The notes under the pieces are model-generated. The model saw only the letters and a program-made list of their open reading frames with translations. It did no database searches and was not told the DNA's origin. 64,000 nt of DNA. Origin: Streptomyces sp. NBC_01669 (GTDB lineage: Bacteria > Actinomycetota > Actinomycetes > Streptomycetales > Streptomycetaceae). Both the position numbers and the translations under genes were made by a program. This document shows positions 8,640-16,776 of this stretch, piece by piece. The stretch is from positions 8,555,001 through 8,619,000 of the forward strand of contig NZ_JAPEQG010000001.1 of the NCBI RefSeq assembly GCF_026339735.1, read 5' to 3'. The number at the start of each line of letters is the position of its first letter. The first letter of the stretch is position 1.

Positions 8640-9461
8640 TCAGCCCTTGAGGAAGTCCAGCAGTTCCGCGTTGAAGGCCTTCTCGTGCTCGCCGACCAGG
8701 CCGTGCGGGGCGCCGGAGTGGACGATGAGGGTCGAGTCCTTGATGAGTTCGGCGGACTTGGGCGCCGAGGCGACGAAGGGCACGATCTGGTCGTCGTCAC
8801 CGTGCACGATCAGCGTCGGAACGTCGAAGCGCCTGAGGTCCTCGGTGAAGTCCTGCTCCGAGAATTGCTCGATGCAGTCGTATGCGCCCTTGAGGCCGAC
8901 CTGCATGCTCCACATCCAAAAGGCCCGGCGCACCCCGTCCGAGCCGGTGGCCCCTGGCCTGTTGAAGCCGTAGAAGGGATCCGCGAGCTCCCAGTAGAAC
9001 TGGGAGCGGTCGCCGGTGACACCCTCGCGAATGGCGTCGAACGCCTCGATCGGCAGGCCCTCCGGGTTGGTCTCGGTCTTGAGCATCAGTGGAGGCACCG
9101 CACCCAGCAGCACAGCCCCGGCGACGCGGCCGGTGCCGTGGCGGCCGATGTAGCGGGCCACCTCCCCGCCGCCGGTGGAGTGGCCGACCAGGACGGCGTC
9201 GCGCAGGTCGAGGGTGTCGATCAGCTGCGCAAGGTTGTCGGCGTAGGTGTCCATGTGGTTGCCGTTCCACGGCTGGCCCGAGCGGCCGTGCCCGCGCCGG
9301 TCGTGGGCGATGGCCCGGTAGCCGTTTTCCGCGACCAGGCGGAGCTGGCCGTCCCATGCGTCGGCGTTGAGAGGCCAGCCGTGGCTGAACACGACCGGCT
9401 GCCCACTGCCCCAGTCCTTGTAGAAGATCTCTGTCCCGTCAGCAGTGGTGAACGTGCTCAT
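8640..9461 (-). CDS. Alpha/beta hydrolase, non-heme chloroperoxidase type
   Basis: A 273-residue alpha/beta hydrolase starting MSTFTTADGTEIFYKDWG. Features are the oxyanion strand FSHGWPLNADAWD, the RRGHGRSGQPW loop, nucleophile elbow GHSTGG (Ser near residue 97), acid region TLIVHGDDDQIVPF, and catalytic His in SGAPHGLVGEH. This is the cofactor-free bromo/chloroperoxidase and arylesterase family; the physiological reaction is usually esterase or perhydrolase. It is followed by the isochorismatase-like gene in the same direction, possibly co-transcribed. Confidence 0.93.
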   Translation of the reverse strand: MSTFTTADGTEIFYKDWGSGQPVVFSHGWPLNADAWDGQLRLVAENGYRAIAHDRRGHGRSGQPWNGNHMDTYADNLAQLIDTLDLRDAVLVGHSTGGGEVARYIGRHGTGRVAGAVLLGAVPPLMLKTETNPEGLPIEAFDAIREGVTGDRSQFYWELADPFYGFNRPGATGSDGVRRAFWMWSMQVGLKGAYDCIEQFSEQDFTEDLRRFDVPTLIVHGDDDQIVPFVASAPKSAELIKDSTLIVHSGAPHGLVGEHEKAFNAELLDFLKG

Positions 9462-9706
9462 CGTTGGTTCCTCCCAGCTGACTTTCCCGAGCTGTCACAC
9501 CGGCGACGGTCCCCGTCCCGCTCACGACCATGTATGTGCGGGTCCAGCTCCTGGGACGCTTCACCGATCGCACCCACCGCCACGGACGCTGCTCACGCTC
9601 CGCTCCGCCAGTCAGTTTCGACCATAGAACGCCACAGATCGGGGCGCCACGTTGAGCCGGATGGGGGGAGTGCCCCTCTGCCGACGGGCCGGCGCCGAGC
9701 AGTGGA

Positions 9707-9805
9707 TCAGGGCCGTGCGCTGAAGGGGATGCAGACGGGCAGGTCATCGTTGATGGTGTAGTCGGTGCTGTGCCGTCTGCTGTCGGAGACGGAGGAGACG
9801 GTCAC
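9707..9805 (-). CDS. 32-residue ORF coupled to the metallophosphoesterase gene
   Basis: The GTG start overlaps the stop codon of the upstream metallophosphoesterase gene as GTGA. About 90 percent of codons end in G or C, which is a strong coding signature. The peptide contains one Cys and ends STDYTINDDLPVCIPFSARP. No homologue or function is recognised. It could be a small regulatory or accessory protein, or the last part of a once longer gene. Translational coupling and codon bias argue that it is read. Confidence 0.5.
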   Translation of the reverse strand: MTVSSVSDSRRHSTDYTINDDLPVCIPFSARP

Positions 9806-10563
9806 CCTGCGTGCTCGCGTCCGTCCCGCGGGCCGAAGGCTTCGAGAGCGTCTGCGTCGGTTGCGCGCGCGTGCAGAAAATAGTCGGCCCACTCCGCGAT
9901 TTCGGGGTACGAGGAGTCCTGGCTGACCTGGGTGACGGCGGCCTCGATGTCGAAGTCGGTGACGCGCAGGTCGACGCCAGGGCCCAGGATGGCCCAGTGG
10001 GCTCCGCTTCGTCCGTAGGGCATGCCCACGCTGCCGGGGTTGATCACCAGCCGGCCGTGGGCCAGGCGGACGAATGGCATGTGGGTATGGCCGCAGACGA
10101 CGGTGCGGATGTCGGTGTCGAGCCCACTGAACACTTCCTTCCAGCGATCGAGGCGCGAGTCGACCAGGACGACCTCTTCGTCGTCCCGGGGGGTGGCGTG
10201 GCAGAACAGCACCTTGCCCAGGCCGTGCACGGACAGGGAGAGTGATTGCGGCAGCCGGCCGAGGAGGTCGAGGTGGTCCTCGCGCAGCTGTTCGGCAGCC
10301 CAGGGGGCGATCGGATCGGGGATCGAGTGGCGCTGCCCGCGGCGGTACTCCAGAAGTTCGCGGTCGGCGTTGCCACTGATCCAGGTGACCCGGTCGCCGA
10401 GGCTGGTCAACAGGTCCAGGACCTGGGTCGGTTGCGGACCTGCGGTGATGTCGCCGGTGAGCACGATCTGATCAGCGGCGCTCACCTCCGGCTCGGCCAA
10501 CACGGCCTCGAGCGCGGGCAGGACTTCGTGAATGTCGGAAAGGACGGCTACTCGGTTCAGCAT
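9802..10563 (-). CDS. Metallophosphoesterase (YfcE/MJ0936-like)
   Basis: A 253-residue calcineurin-like phosphoesterase. All signature motifs are visible: LSDIHEVLPALEAVL (D-x-H), VLTGDITAGP (G-D), WISGNADRELL (the GNHD position with Ala-Asp), LFCHATPRDD and VVCGHTHMPF (GHTH). These bind a di-metal centre and hydrolyse phosphomonoesters or diesters. The ATG at 10563 opens the conserved core; a longer frame to 10641 adds a non-conserved N-terminus. The stop overlaps the start of a 32-residue ORF. Confidence 0.9.
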   Translation of the reverse strand: MLNRVAVLSDIHEVLPALEAVLAEPEVSAADQIVLTGDITAGPQPTQVLDLLTSLGDRVTWISGNADRELLEYRRGQRHSIPDPIAPWAAEQLREDHLDLLGRLPQSLSLSVHGLGKVLFCHATPRDDEEVVLVDSRLDRWKEVFSGLDTDIRTVVCGHTHMPFVRLAHGRLVINPGSVGMPYGRSGAHWAILGPGVDLRVTDFDIEAAVTQVSQDSSYPEIAEWADYFLHARATDADALEAFGPRDGREHAG

Positions 10564-10725
10564 GGTCACCACTGTGAGGTGAAGACAGCTGGGAAGTGAG
10601 AGCGTTCGCCTGACGCGAAGGACGAGGAGGGGCTGCTTCACCGTGCACGGTCACTGGAGGCGTAGTTTTTGTGAGCGCCTCTTACGAGGCGGAGAGTTCC
10701 GCTCACTGCGTCGCGTCCGCCCTGC

Positions 10726-10977
10726 TCAAGGCGTGGAAGGCACGATGTTGAGTACGTCGCCCGAGGAGAAGGCCGGGTCGACGATGCCGTTGGTCTGCGC
10801 GTCGGCGGTCGACTGGACCTCCGCGTCGTCGCGCCCCGGCAGGAAGTGGAACAGGTCGCCGGGGGAGGTGCGCTCCAGCCGGGCCCAGCGCTGTTCCGCC
10901 AGGGATGACGGGACGACCCTCAGCCGGGGAGATCGTCGCCCGTGATGGGACCCATGCCGACGATCACCCTTGCTCAC
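10726..10977 (-). CDS. Possible small hypothetical protein
   Basis: An 83-residue frame from a GTG at 10977. The C-terminal 60 residues show strong GC bias at third positions (LAEQRWARLERTSPGDLFHF, then TNGIVDPAFSSGDVLNIVPS), so they look coding. The first 25 codons look less so, and there is no ribosome binding site. A short ATG frame just upstream (MGPITGDDLPG) suggests the true start may be separated by a frameshift. No family is recognised. Confidence 0.3.
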   Translation of the reverse strand: MSKGDRRHGSHHGRRSPRLRVVPSSLAEQRWARLERTSPGDLFHFLPGRDDAEVQSTADAQTNGIVDPAFSSGDVLNIVPSTP

Positions 10978-11218
10978 CGGAAACGGTCCGGTGGAGTCTC
11001 CGCGGTGGCACGCTGACCGGCTGTACCTTTCCGACGGGACCTCTGGCGAGGTGATCGCCGCGCCGGGCCGGCCGGGGCGAGACGACTGCTCACCTCGGTG
11101 GCCCTGGACACCGGGACCGCCGATCCTGTGAGGACGGCGGCCGCGGGACCACATCACTGGTTGCGGCGATCGCCATGCCGACTGTGCGGTGGTGCCATCG
11201 CCGGTCTCCCGGTATCGG

Positions 11219-12046
11219 TCACACCGGTTCCTGGTCGGCTGTGGCCATCGGCCCGGCGAGTACTGATCTGGTGCACACGGTGAAGAGGGCGCCGCCGGGG
11301 TCGCTGATGACGGATTCGGTCCCGCCGCCGGGCGAGGGGGCCACGGCGGTTGCGGTTCCTCCTGCCGCGCGTGCTGCGACGATGGCCGATTCCACGTCGT
11401 CGACCTGGAAGTGCACGTGCCAGCGCGGCCGCACGCGGGGGTCGGGAGATTCCCCGACGCCGCCTCCGCGCAGGGTGGCCACAGTGTTCTTGCCCTGGCG
11501 GACGGTGACGGTGTCCTGCTCGTAGGCGTAGGTGACCTCGCAGCTGCCGGGTTCGCCGGAGGCCCAGTCGAAGATCTCGGCGTAGAAGATGGCGGCGTCG
11601 AACGCGTCACGGGTGCGCAGCTCGAGAAAGGCCGGTGCGTTGCCGCGGCCGGCCGACCAGGGTAGGGCGCGGCCTTCCCAGAAGCCGAATACGGCCCCGT
11701 CGCGGTCTGCTGCCATCACGCCCCGGCCCAGGCCGAAGCGCATCGGGCCGACGGCGATGGTGCCGCCGCGCTCACGGGCCCGGGCTGCGGTGACGTCCGC
11801 GTCCGCCACGGCGAAGTACGGGGTCCACGCCCCGGCCACCGGCAGGCCGGGCGCCACCTCAGCCAGCCCGGCCACCGGTCGCCCCTGAACAGAGGCGACC
11901 GAGAAACCCGTTCCCAGGCTGCCCGGGCGAAACTCCCATCCCAGAACGGTCGTGTAGAAGTCCTGCGTGGCGCGCAGGTCGCGGGTCATGAGGTTGACCC
12001 AGCACGGTGTACCGCACACCGGAGTGACGTGACGTGCAGGCGTCAT
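11219..12046 (-). CDS. Two-domain VOC (glyoxalase-like) protein
   Basis: A 275-residue protein made of two vicinal-oxygen-chelate modules. Module 1 (about 10-130) has TPCWVNLMTRDLRATQDFYT and DRDGAVFGFWEGRALPW. Module 2 (about 140-265) has FLELRTRDAFDAAIFYAEIF, HVHFQVDDVESAIVAARAAG and SDPGGALFTVCT. It resembles the CFP30B-type glyoxalase family of actinobacteria, whose substrates are unknown. A paralogue with the same architecture is at 48087-48947. Confidence 0.88.
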   Translation of the reverse strand: MTPARHVTPVCGTPCWVNLMTRDLRATQDFYTTVLGWEFRPGSLGTGFSVASVQGRPVAGLAEVAPGLPVAGAWTPYFAVADADVTAARARERGGTIAVGPMRFGLGRGVMAADRDGAVFGFWEGRALPWSAGRGNAPAFLELRTRDAFDAAIFYAEIFDWASGEPGSCEVTYAYEQDTVTVRQGKNTVATLRGGGVGESPDPRVRPRWHVHFQVDDVESAIVAARAAGGTATAVAPSPGGGTESVISDPGGALFTVCTRSVLAGPMATADQEPV

Positions 12047-12081
12047 CAGGATTCGTCTCCTCGCCCCCGCACGAGGGGCTG

Positions 12082-12408
12082 TCAGCGGCCGAGTGCCTCG
12101 CGCAGCTCCTGTTTGTTCATCGTCGAGCGGCCCTCGACGTTCTTCTTCTTCGCCTCTTCGTAGAGCTGGTCCTTGGTGGGTCCCTGCGCTCCGCGATGGG
12201 ACCGTTCACCGCCACGCTGCGAGGCGGATTTCGGATCGCGCAGGGATGCCCTGCTCGCCGTTTTCGCCTCTCCCGAGCGGGCCCGCTCCTTGTTGACGGT
12301 GCGCGCGGCGATTTCCTTCGCACGCTCCTCGGAGACACCGCGCGTCTCGGCACTCTCCTTGATGTGCTCGTACTGCCGCTCCCGCTTACGACTGGATCCT
12401 GCCGGCAT
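12082..12408 (-). CDS. Rho_N-domain small basic protein (plasmid-stabilisation-like)
   Basis: A 108-residue, very basic and charged protein: MPAGSSRKRERQYEHIKESA, VSEERAKEIAARTVNKERAR, then a C-terminal Rho_N/LEM-like helix-extended-helix (PTKDQLYEEAKKKNVEGRST, NKQELREALGR). Databases usually call this family plasmid stabilisation protein, although a role in plasmid maintenance is not established. It probably binds nucleic acid. A close paralogue of the same length is at 59457-59783. The start at 12408 fits the paralogue alignment. Confidence 0.88.
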   Translation of the reverse strand: MPAGSSRKRERQYEHIKESAETRGVSEERAKEIAARTVNKERARSGEAKTASRASLRDPKSASQRGGERSHRGAQGPTKDQLYEEAKKKNVEGRSTMNKQELREALGR

Positions 12409-12666
12409 CACACCGCACCTTTCCTCCTGTCCGACCTGTGCGCGGCAGCTCGGGTGGCGATTCGAGCGCCCGCACCATCCCGTACCGGGCCACCCCATGC
12501 ACTCCACGCATACGCCCACTACGCCCCGCACGCCACCCGGGACAGCGCCGGATTTCCCCGGACGGGCCCCGAGGGAAGGCCGCCCTGCGAGCCGCCATGG
12601 CTGGTGGGTGCTGCCGGCGGGTTCCCCTCGCTGCGCGACAGCCCGGAGTCGGCGCAGACTGGGGGT

Positions 12667-13098
12667 ATGAACCCCTACGAGGGGCTGGCAACGGTGGAGC
12701 GCAGCGACGGGACCCTGGTCCGTGTGTGGGCCGAGGTCACCGTCGCCCAAGAGCACAGCGTGGCAGACCCTGACCGGCCCTGGACGGCCCGGCTGACCGC
12801 GCCCGGCGGCGAAGGCCTGCTGCTGCGGGGCGCCGTCAGCTTGATCCTCGAATCCGGGACCCGCTGGCCCGCCGAGGTCACCTACACCCAGCTGTCATCC
12901 GGCCCGCACTCCCCGAGCTGGACCGAGATCCAGGGCACCGGGCCCGCTGTGACCGTGCCCGGCGTGATCTCCGGCGACCATGCCCGGGACGACGCGCCAA
13001 AGCCCGGCGTGACGGGTCCCGGCGAGCGGCGAGGAACGGTTCTCCGGCCCGAACCGGACCCCGACCACGACGGAACCGTTCCTAACCAGTGTGCGTAA
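12667..13098 (+). CDS. Hypothetical protein with C-terminus altered by TnpB element
   Basis: Starts MNPYEGLATVERSDGTLVRV and contains RLTAPGGEGLLLRGAVSLIL and GTRWPAEVTYTQLSSG. No family is recognised. Its last six residues and stop codon come from the inserted TnpB element. If the element (13078-14885) is removed, the frame reads ...DHDGTP followed by TGA at 14889-14891, giving a 138-residue protein. The insertion therefore changed only the last residue and added five, so the gene may still work. It diverges from the Rho_N-like gene at 12408. Confidence 0.75.
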   Translation: MNPYEGLATVERSDGTLVRVWAEVTVAQEHSVADPDRPWTARLTAPGGEGLLLRGAVSLILESGTRWPAEVTYTQLSSGPHSPSWTEIQGTGPAVTVPGVISGDHARDDAPKPGVTGPGERRGTVLRPEPDPDHDGTVPNQCA

Positions 13099-13260
13099 GT
13101 GAGTCTTGGACCCACTGTTGCGTGCTGGGCGCATCCCGAACGGTGTTGGATGCGCTGGGTTCCCGCGTTCGCTTCCCGCTCGGCGACGGTCCTCCAGGGG
13201 GTCGGTCCGTTGTGGGTGGGCGGGTTCCCTCACGCCCCCGGTGACCTGGTTCGGCCTGGA
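13078..13260 (-). ncRNA. Predicted TnpB guide RNA (omega RNA) scaffold
   Basis: In TnpB elements the guide RNA is made from the 3-prime end of tnpB through the right end and continues into flanking DNA as the guide. Here the right-end block contains conserved pieces CGTCGCCGAGCGGGAAGCGA and CACCGTTCGGGATGCGCC. These recur with few changes in the second insertion at 18479-18620, where there is little protein-coding constraint. Flanking host sequence that would serve as guide begins TTCCGTCGTGGTCGGGGTCC. The 5-prime limit is approximate. Confidence 0.55.
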
Positions 13261-14713
13261 CGGTCCGATGCCCCGCACGATCACTCCGGTCGTGTGGGGG
13301 CGGTGCCGTCCGACGCCGGATCGGATGTCCGAGGGCGCGTCGTCCGATCGCGATGCCGGCGGCATCGTGACGGGACATCTTTCGGTGGGGGGTGGTCAGC
13401 GGTTTCTGCCAGTGCTGGGCACCCCACATGCTGGTGTAGGCGGGGTCGACCGCGACGATCGCAAGCCCGTGTTCGGCGGCCATCGACACCAGCCGGGCCT
13501 TGAGCCTGCCGGTCGGGATGCCGGAGACGAGCTGCCGGAACCGTTTCCTGCGGCCGTGCTTCTCGCGGGTCTTCTCGGTGGTGAAGTCGAGGTCTTCGAT
13601 GCCGATCGCGGCGACCCCGGCACGCACCGCCCAGTTAATCAACCGGGTCAGGGCGTGGCGGATCTGGGCGTCCCGGTGGCTGGCCGACCCGGACAGGTCG
13701 TAGCCGAAGCGGTGCGGCTCACCGACCGGGTTGCCGTGCCGGTCGAGGCGGTAGGCGGCGAAGTGGTCGGCGTTGGTGTCGACGCCGATCATGCCCCGGG
13801 CGCGGGCGGTCTCCAACGGGATGGTCTTCACGGCGGGGTGTTGCCAGGATGCGGTGAGGTACCAGCGGCCTCGCTCCGTGTCGAGGTGGATGCGGTAGGC
13901 GACGGCCCGGTGCGCGGTGATGCGGTCGGCCCATTCCGCGCCTCGGTGCGCGAACGCCACGGTGGAGGTGAGGGTGTACCGGCCGTGCTGGGCGTTGGCC
14001 AGGTGCGCGAGCGGGGCAGGCAGCCTGATCGACACCTCGCCGTCCGGGGTGACACGGATCGTCTCGTTCCCGAACCGCTTCCCCGACTCACCGTCGGCGG
14101 CAAGGAACCAGCGTTCCGCCTCCCACCGTTGCCGCCACCGGTCTTCGGTGAACTGGGCCTGGGTGAGGTGGTGGCGGGTGTTGAGGAGACGTTTCCCGCC
14201 CCGCACCACCCGGACCCGCCCGGCCTGCCAGTCGGCAACAGCCGCCGTGTGCCGCGCTTCCAGCATCGCAAGGCGGCGGGACTTGCGGAACCACTCGCCC
14301 TTGGAACGGTAGCCGCCCGCGGCCCGCCTCGTTCCGGGCTCCCCGAGCGGGAGGGACAGGCGGTGCCGCAACGTCCTGATCCCGGCCGCCAGCTTCTGGA
14401 TGTGCGCCGCCTGGCAACGGCGCGCGAGCGCCCACTGACCGTGCGTGGCCTTGGTGATTGCACCCGCGATCCGCGACGACGACACCCCGGTCAGCTCCCG
14501 CTTACGCGCCGCCCAGGTCTCCGCACCGTGCTCCAGACCATCCGCACAGCGGGCCTTGAGATCACCGGAAGCCAGCGCGCCTTGATGCGCACCGACAGCA
14601 CGCAGCACCCTCTCGTCCTCGACGGTCAGGTGCTTGAGACGATCCCGGACCGCCACCCCGCAAGGCCCGGGCACCACGAAGGAGGCCGTCAGCTTCCGTA
14701 GACCACCCACCAC
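13082..14713 (-). CDS. tnpB: TnpB, RNA-guided RuvC nuclease of an insertion element
   Basis: A 543-residue TnpB. The RuvC catalytic residues appear intact: Asp in RGMIGVDTNADHFAAYRLDR, Glu in AAIGIEDLDF and Asp in SRHDAAGIAIGRRALGHP. The N-terminal region (TVEDERVLRAVGAHQGALAS) and basic middle are typical of actinobacterial TnpB. The four-Cys zinc ribbon usual between Glu and the last Asp is not present; the segment reads VDPAYTSMWGAQHWQKPL instead. The GTG at 14713 was chosen for a GGAGG 7 nt upstream; the frame is open to 14848. The low-complexity C-terminal tail after the last Asp overlaps the predicted guide-RNA scaffold. TnpB proteins cut DNA guided by RNA from the element right end. 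Confidence 0.92.
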   Translation of the reverse strand: MVGGLRKLTASFVVPGPCGVAVRDRLKHLTVEDERVLRAVGAHQGALASGDLKARCADGLEHGAETWAARKRELTGVSSSRIAGAITKATHGQWALARRCQAAHIQKLAAGIRTLRHRLSLPLGEPGTRRAAGGYRSKGEWFRKSRRLAMLEARHTAAVADWQAGRVRVVRGGKRLLNTRHHLTQAQFTEDRWRQRWEAERWFLAADGESGKRFGNETIRVTPDGEVSIRLPAPLAHLANAQHGRYTLTSTVAFAHRGAEWADRITAHRAVAYRIHLDTERGRWYLTASWQHPAVKTIPLETARARGMIGVDTNADHFAAYRLDRHGNPVGEPHRFGYDLSGSASHRDAQIRHALTRLINWAVRAGVAAIGIEDLDFTTEKTREKHGRRKRFRQLVSGIPTGRLKARLVSMAAEHGLAIVAVDPAYTSMWGAQHWQKPLTTPHRKMSRHDAAGIAIGRRALGHPIRRRTAPPPHDRSDRAGHRTVQAEPGHRGREGTRPPTTDRPPGGPSPSGKRTREPSASNTVRDAPSTQQWVQDSLTHTG

Positions 14714-14822
14714 ATCACCCCCTCCCCGGCCGGACACCTGCCACCGGACCCAACGAGCAGCAGCCACCAGGGTCACCCATTCGGCCCCGGAACCCCCGTT
14801 CCCACCCCCGCGAATGCACCGC

Positions 14823-14843
14823 CAGGACTCACTCCTGCTCACC
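14823..14843 (+). repeat. Inverted copy of the element right-end motif at its left end
   Basis: The sequence ccaggactcactcctgctca lies just inside the left end of the TnpB element. It is identical to a stretch at 18588-18607 in the right end of the small element, and resembles (inverted) the right end of this element near 13098. It may be a terminal recognition feature. Confidence 0.7.
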
Positions 14844-14885
14844 ACCACTCACTTCGACTCAGCAAACCGACAGCAGCTCACAACC

Positions 14886-15528
14886 CCCTGAAGACCTGGG
14901 CTCATGCCGCCTGGAGTGGCAAGGGCGACTATGTGTGAGGGGTGAGTTTGCGGGCTCCGGACCAGCTTCGCCGTGCGTCAGTGGCCTCGCGGCCCCATTG
15001 AGCCCTGCTCGTCACCATGCCCACTCGCTCTCCGCGGTCGATCATGCCGATTCCCGCTGGTTCCGTCGTGCGACGGACAGGCACATCCGCGACGCGGTGC
15101 AGGGCAAGGCGTGCGGTTTGCGGTCGTCCGAGGTGGGCGGATACTGAGATTCTCTCCCGCGACGACCTCGTACGGACCTTCGGCGCCTGGCGCCCCGGGC
15201 GGCTCACGGACGCGGGGGCCGCAGCCGAGTCCGTGCTCACCGACACGGGACTGCCGGCACAGATCGAGCGCTCCACACCGGCTGGTGCCGCGGCGGGTGC
15301 TGTCCGTCGAACCGGATGACCGACCTCGACTGCGAGCGCTGAGAGTCGAGGAGCACGGCCCTGATGCTGCCGGCCGATCGTTGAACTCCGTTGGATTCCT
15401 TGAACTCCGTTGAACCCCTTGCGAGTTGAACCATCGAGGCATTGTCGACCCGGAATCGTCAGGCCGACTGGACGCCCGAGTGGCGGTCCGCTTTGCAATG
15501 AAACAGGATGAATCTCCCCCCGGCCGGA
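14886..15528. other. 643 bp downstream of the element with no supported gene
   Basis: Begins with the displaced last codon and stop (ccc tga, 14886-14891) of the gene interrupted by the TnpB element. The rest has no frame with convincing codon bias or start signal. A short direct repeat lies at 15381-15412. Confidence 0.5.
15381..15412 (+). repeat. 13-bp direct repeat
   Basis: TTGAACTCCGTTG occurs at 15381-15393 and again at 15400-15412, with a 19-bp period. A third partial copy (GTTGAACC) follows. No function is evident. Confidence 0.8.
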
Positions 15529-15786
15529 TCAGCTGCGCCAGTAGTTGTTCGCGGCTGCGATGGTGGCGAACTCCACGGCCACCACATGGGATGCCGCGAT
15601 GAGGCTCTCGGGGGTCGTCGCGTAGTCCTGACGGCCGCCCTTGAGTACGTCAAGGTCCGGCTGAATATTGTGGATGGTGTGACGGGCGATCAGAAAGGCC
15701 AGTTCACGGCCCTCTTCGGGAGTCTGGGTGATCAAGCTGTTGCCGGGGACCTTGGTCAGCCCCTCGTCCGGGACTCGATTCATCAT
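15529..15786 (-). CDS. Small hypothetical protein
   Basis: An 85-residue protein with about 80 percent GC at third codon positions. The core reads FLIARHTIHNIQPDLDVLKG and VVAVEFATIAAANNYWRS, suggesting a small helical protein. Two adjacent ATG codons could start it. An in-frame stop lies four codons upstream and there is no clear ribosome binding site. No family is recognised. It may be the remainder of a larger gene. Confidence 0.5.
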   Translation of the reverse strand: MMNRVPDEGLTKVPGNSLITQTPEEGRELAFLIARHTIHNIQPDLDVLKGGRQDYATTPESLIAASHVVAVEFATIAAANNYWRS

Positions 15787-15987
15787 GATGTCGATCTATC
15801 GCATGTGCGGGGTGGTGAGCGGTCGGCACTCGGCCGCCCGCACGGTCGTCCCGTTCGGTGCTGCGGCATGTCCGGGGCGGCCGCGGCGGATGCGCCGGCG
15901 CGGCGGTGTGCAGGGGGTTCTACGGCCGATCAACGACCGGACCGCCGGGGTGTGTCCGGGGCGTCGTAGGGCGATGGCGAGCCCCGT

Positions 15988-16776
15988 TCAGTGCAGGTCC
16001 ACTTCGAAAGGATGGCGACGGTCGGCGGGGCAGACGAAGATCCGCAGGTCGCCCCATCGCCCTACGATGACTCCCGTTTCGTCATCGCTGGCCACGGTGA
16101 ACAGCAGTGTCATATCGGTCTCGCACGTGCGGCAACGGAAGACCATCGGGTGCGTCAGGTGCCAGGTCGGCCAGCCCCCGAGTTTCCAGCCCGCGAGACG
16201 AGTGATCACGTCGCCGCCGTTGCCGGTCCGGCGTACCAGCTCCTGCAGCGCAGGACGGATCTCCGACGGCAGTTGCTCTCGAAACGGGAAGTCGGTCAGC
16301 GACTCGCCGGTGAGGATGCACGGCTCCGGCAGATAACCGTCCTCGGAGTGCCGTGAGGGCGAGGGAGGGGCCTCCAGTGGGGTGTCGACGTCCGCGGCTC
16401 GCCGCCATCGCACCTCCACGATGGGGCTGACGTCGGCTTGTTGCGCGGGGGGATCCCAGTGTTCGTTGGGGCACCACAGAATCTGCAGGAGATCGCGGTC
16501 GGAGGGCCACCACGGCCCCGGCATGTCCCGCTCGAATATCTGGGCTACCGGCACCATGGCCGTAGCGGGGAGGCCCGCAGGTTCGATTTCGTCGGGCACG
16601 GCGCACGTAGGCCAGGGTTCGTCGCGCGGCCAGAGCAGTGGGCCGCCGATCGAACTGTTCTCCGGACCCGGTTCTCCCCGCTGGGGGTGCAGCACGATGG
16701 CTTCGCGCGCAAAAGGCGCAAGGCCCGGCAGAGCATGGAGTATCGCTTCGGTCGAAGGTCTCGGGAGGTATGTCAT
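15988..16776 (-). CDS. DUF1963/YwqG-like hypothetical protein
   Basis: A 262-residue protein with SSIGGPLLWPRDEPWPTC, MVPVAQIFERDMPGPWWPSD and LLQILWCPNEHW. This is the order of short motifs typical of YwqG/DUF1963-type proteins (GG-PxLP-x-PWP, then an Leu-Gln-Ile strand). The C-terminal part has cysteine motifs CRTCETDM and VCPADRRHPF that may bind a metal. The ATG at 16776 follows a GCAC-rich leader with no strong ribosome binding site. The molecular function of the family is unknown. It diverges from the thioredoxin-like gene. Confidence 0.75.
   Translation of the reverse strand: MTYLPRPSTEAILHALPGLAPFAREAIVLHPQRGEPGPENSSIGGPLLWPRDEPWPTCAVPDEIEPAGLPATAMVPVAQIFERDMPGPWWPSDRDLLQILWCPNEHWDPPAQQADVSPIVEVRWRRAADVDTPLEAPPSPSRHSEDGYLPEPCILTGESLTDFPFREQLPSEIRPALQELVRRTGNGGDVITRLAGWKLGGWPTWHLTHPMVFRCRTCETDMTLLFTVASDDETGVIVGRWGDLRIFVCPADRRHPFEVDLH

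Larger units (their letters stand above)
13076..14885 (-). mobile_element. TnpB-only insertion element (IS607/IS1341-like)
   Basis: About 1.8 kb containing only a tnpB gene and no transposase. Both boundaries are bracketed by the same dinucleotide (CC on this strand, GG on the element strand), at 13076-13077 and 14884-14885. Removing one copy plus the element restores the 3-prime end of the host gene exactly. Reading in the tnpB direction, the left end begins GGTTGTGAGCTGCTG and the right end finishes CACTGGTTAGGAACGG. An imperfect inverted repeat around AGTGAGTC(C/T)TGG lies near both ends (13098-13109 and 14823-14834). A GG-flanked site is the pattern known for IS607-family elements; membership is inferred. 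Confidence 0.85.

Noticed and set aside
13106..14701. A 531-codon plus-strand frame
   Set aside because: Antisense to tnpB, which has intact catalytic motifs.
13076..14885. Classification as a complete IS200/IS605 element
   Set aside because: No TnpA Y1 transposase and no matching hairpin ends or TTAC-type target were found; GG flanks fit IS607-like behaviour better.
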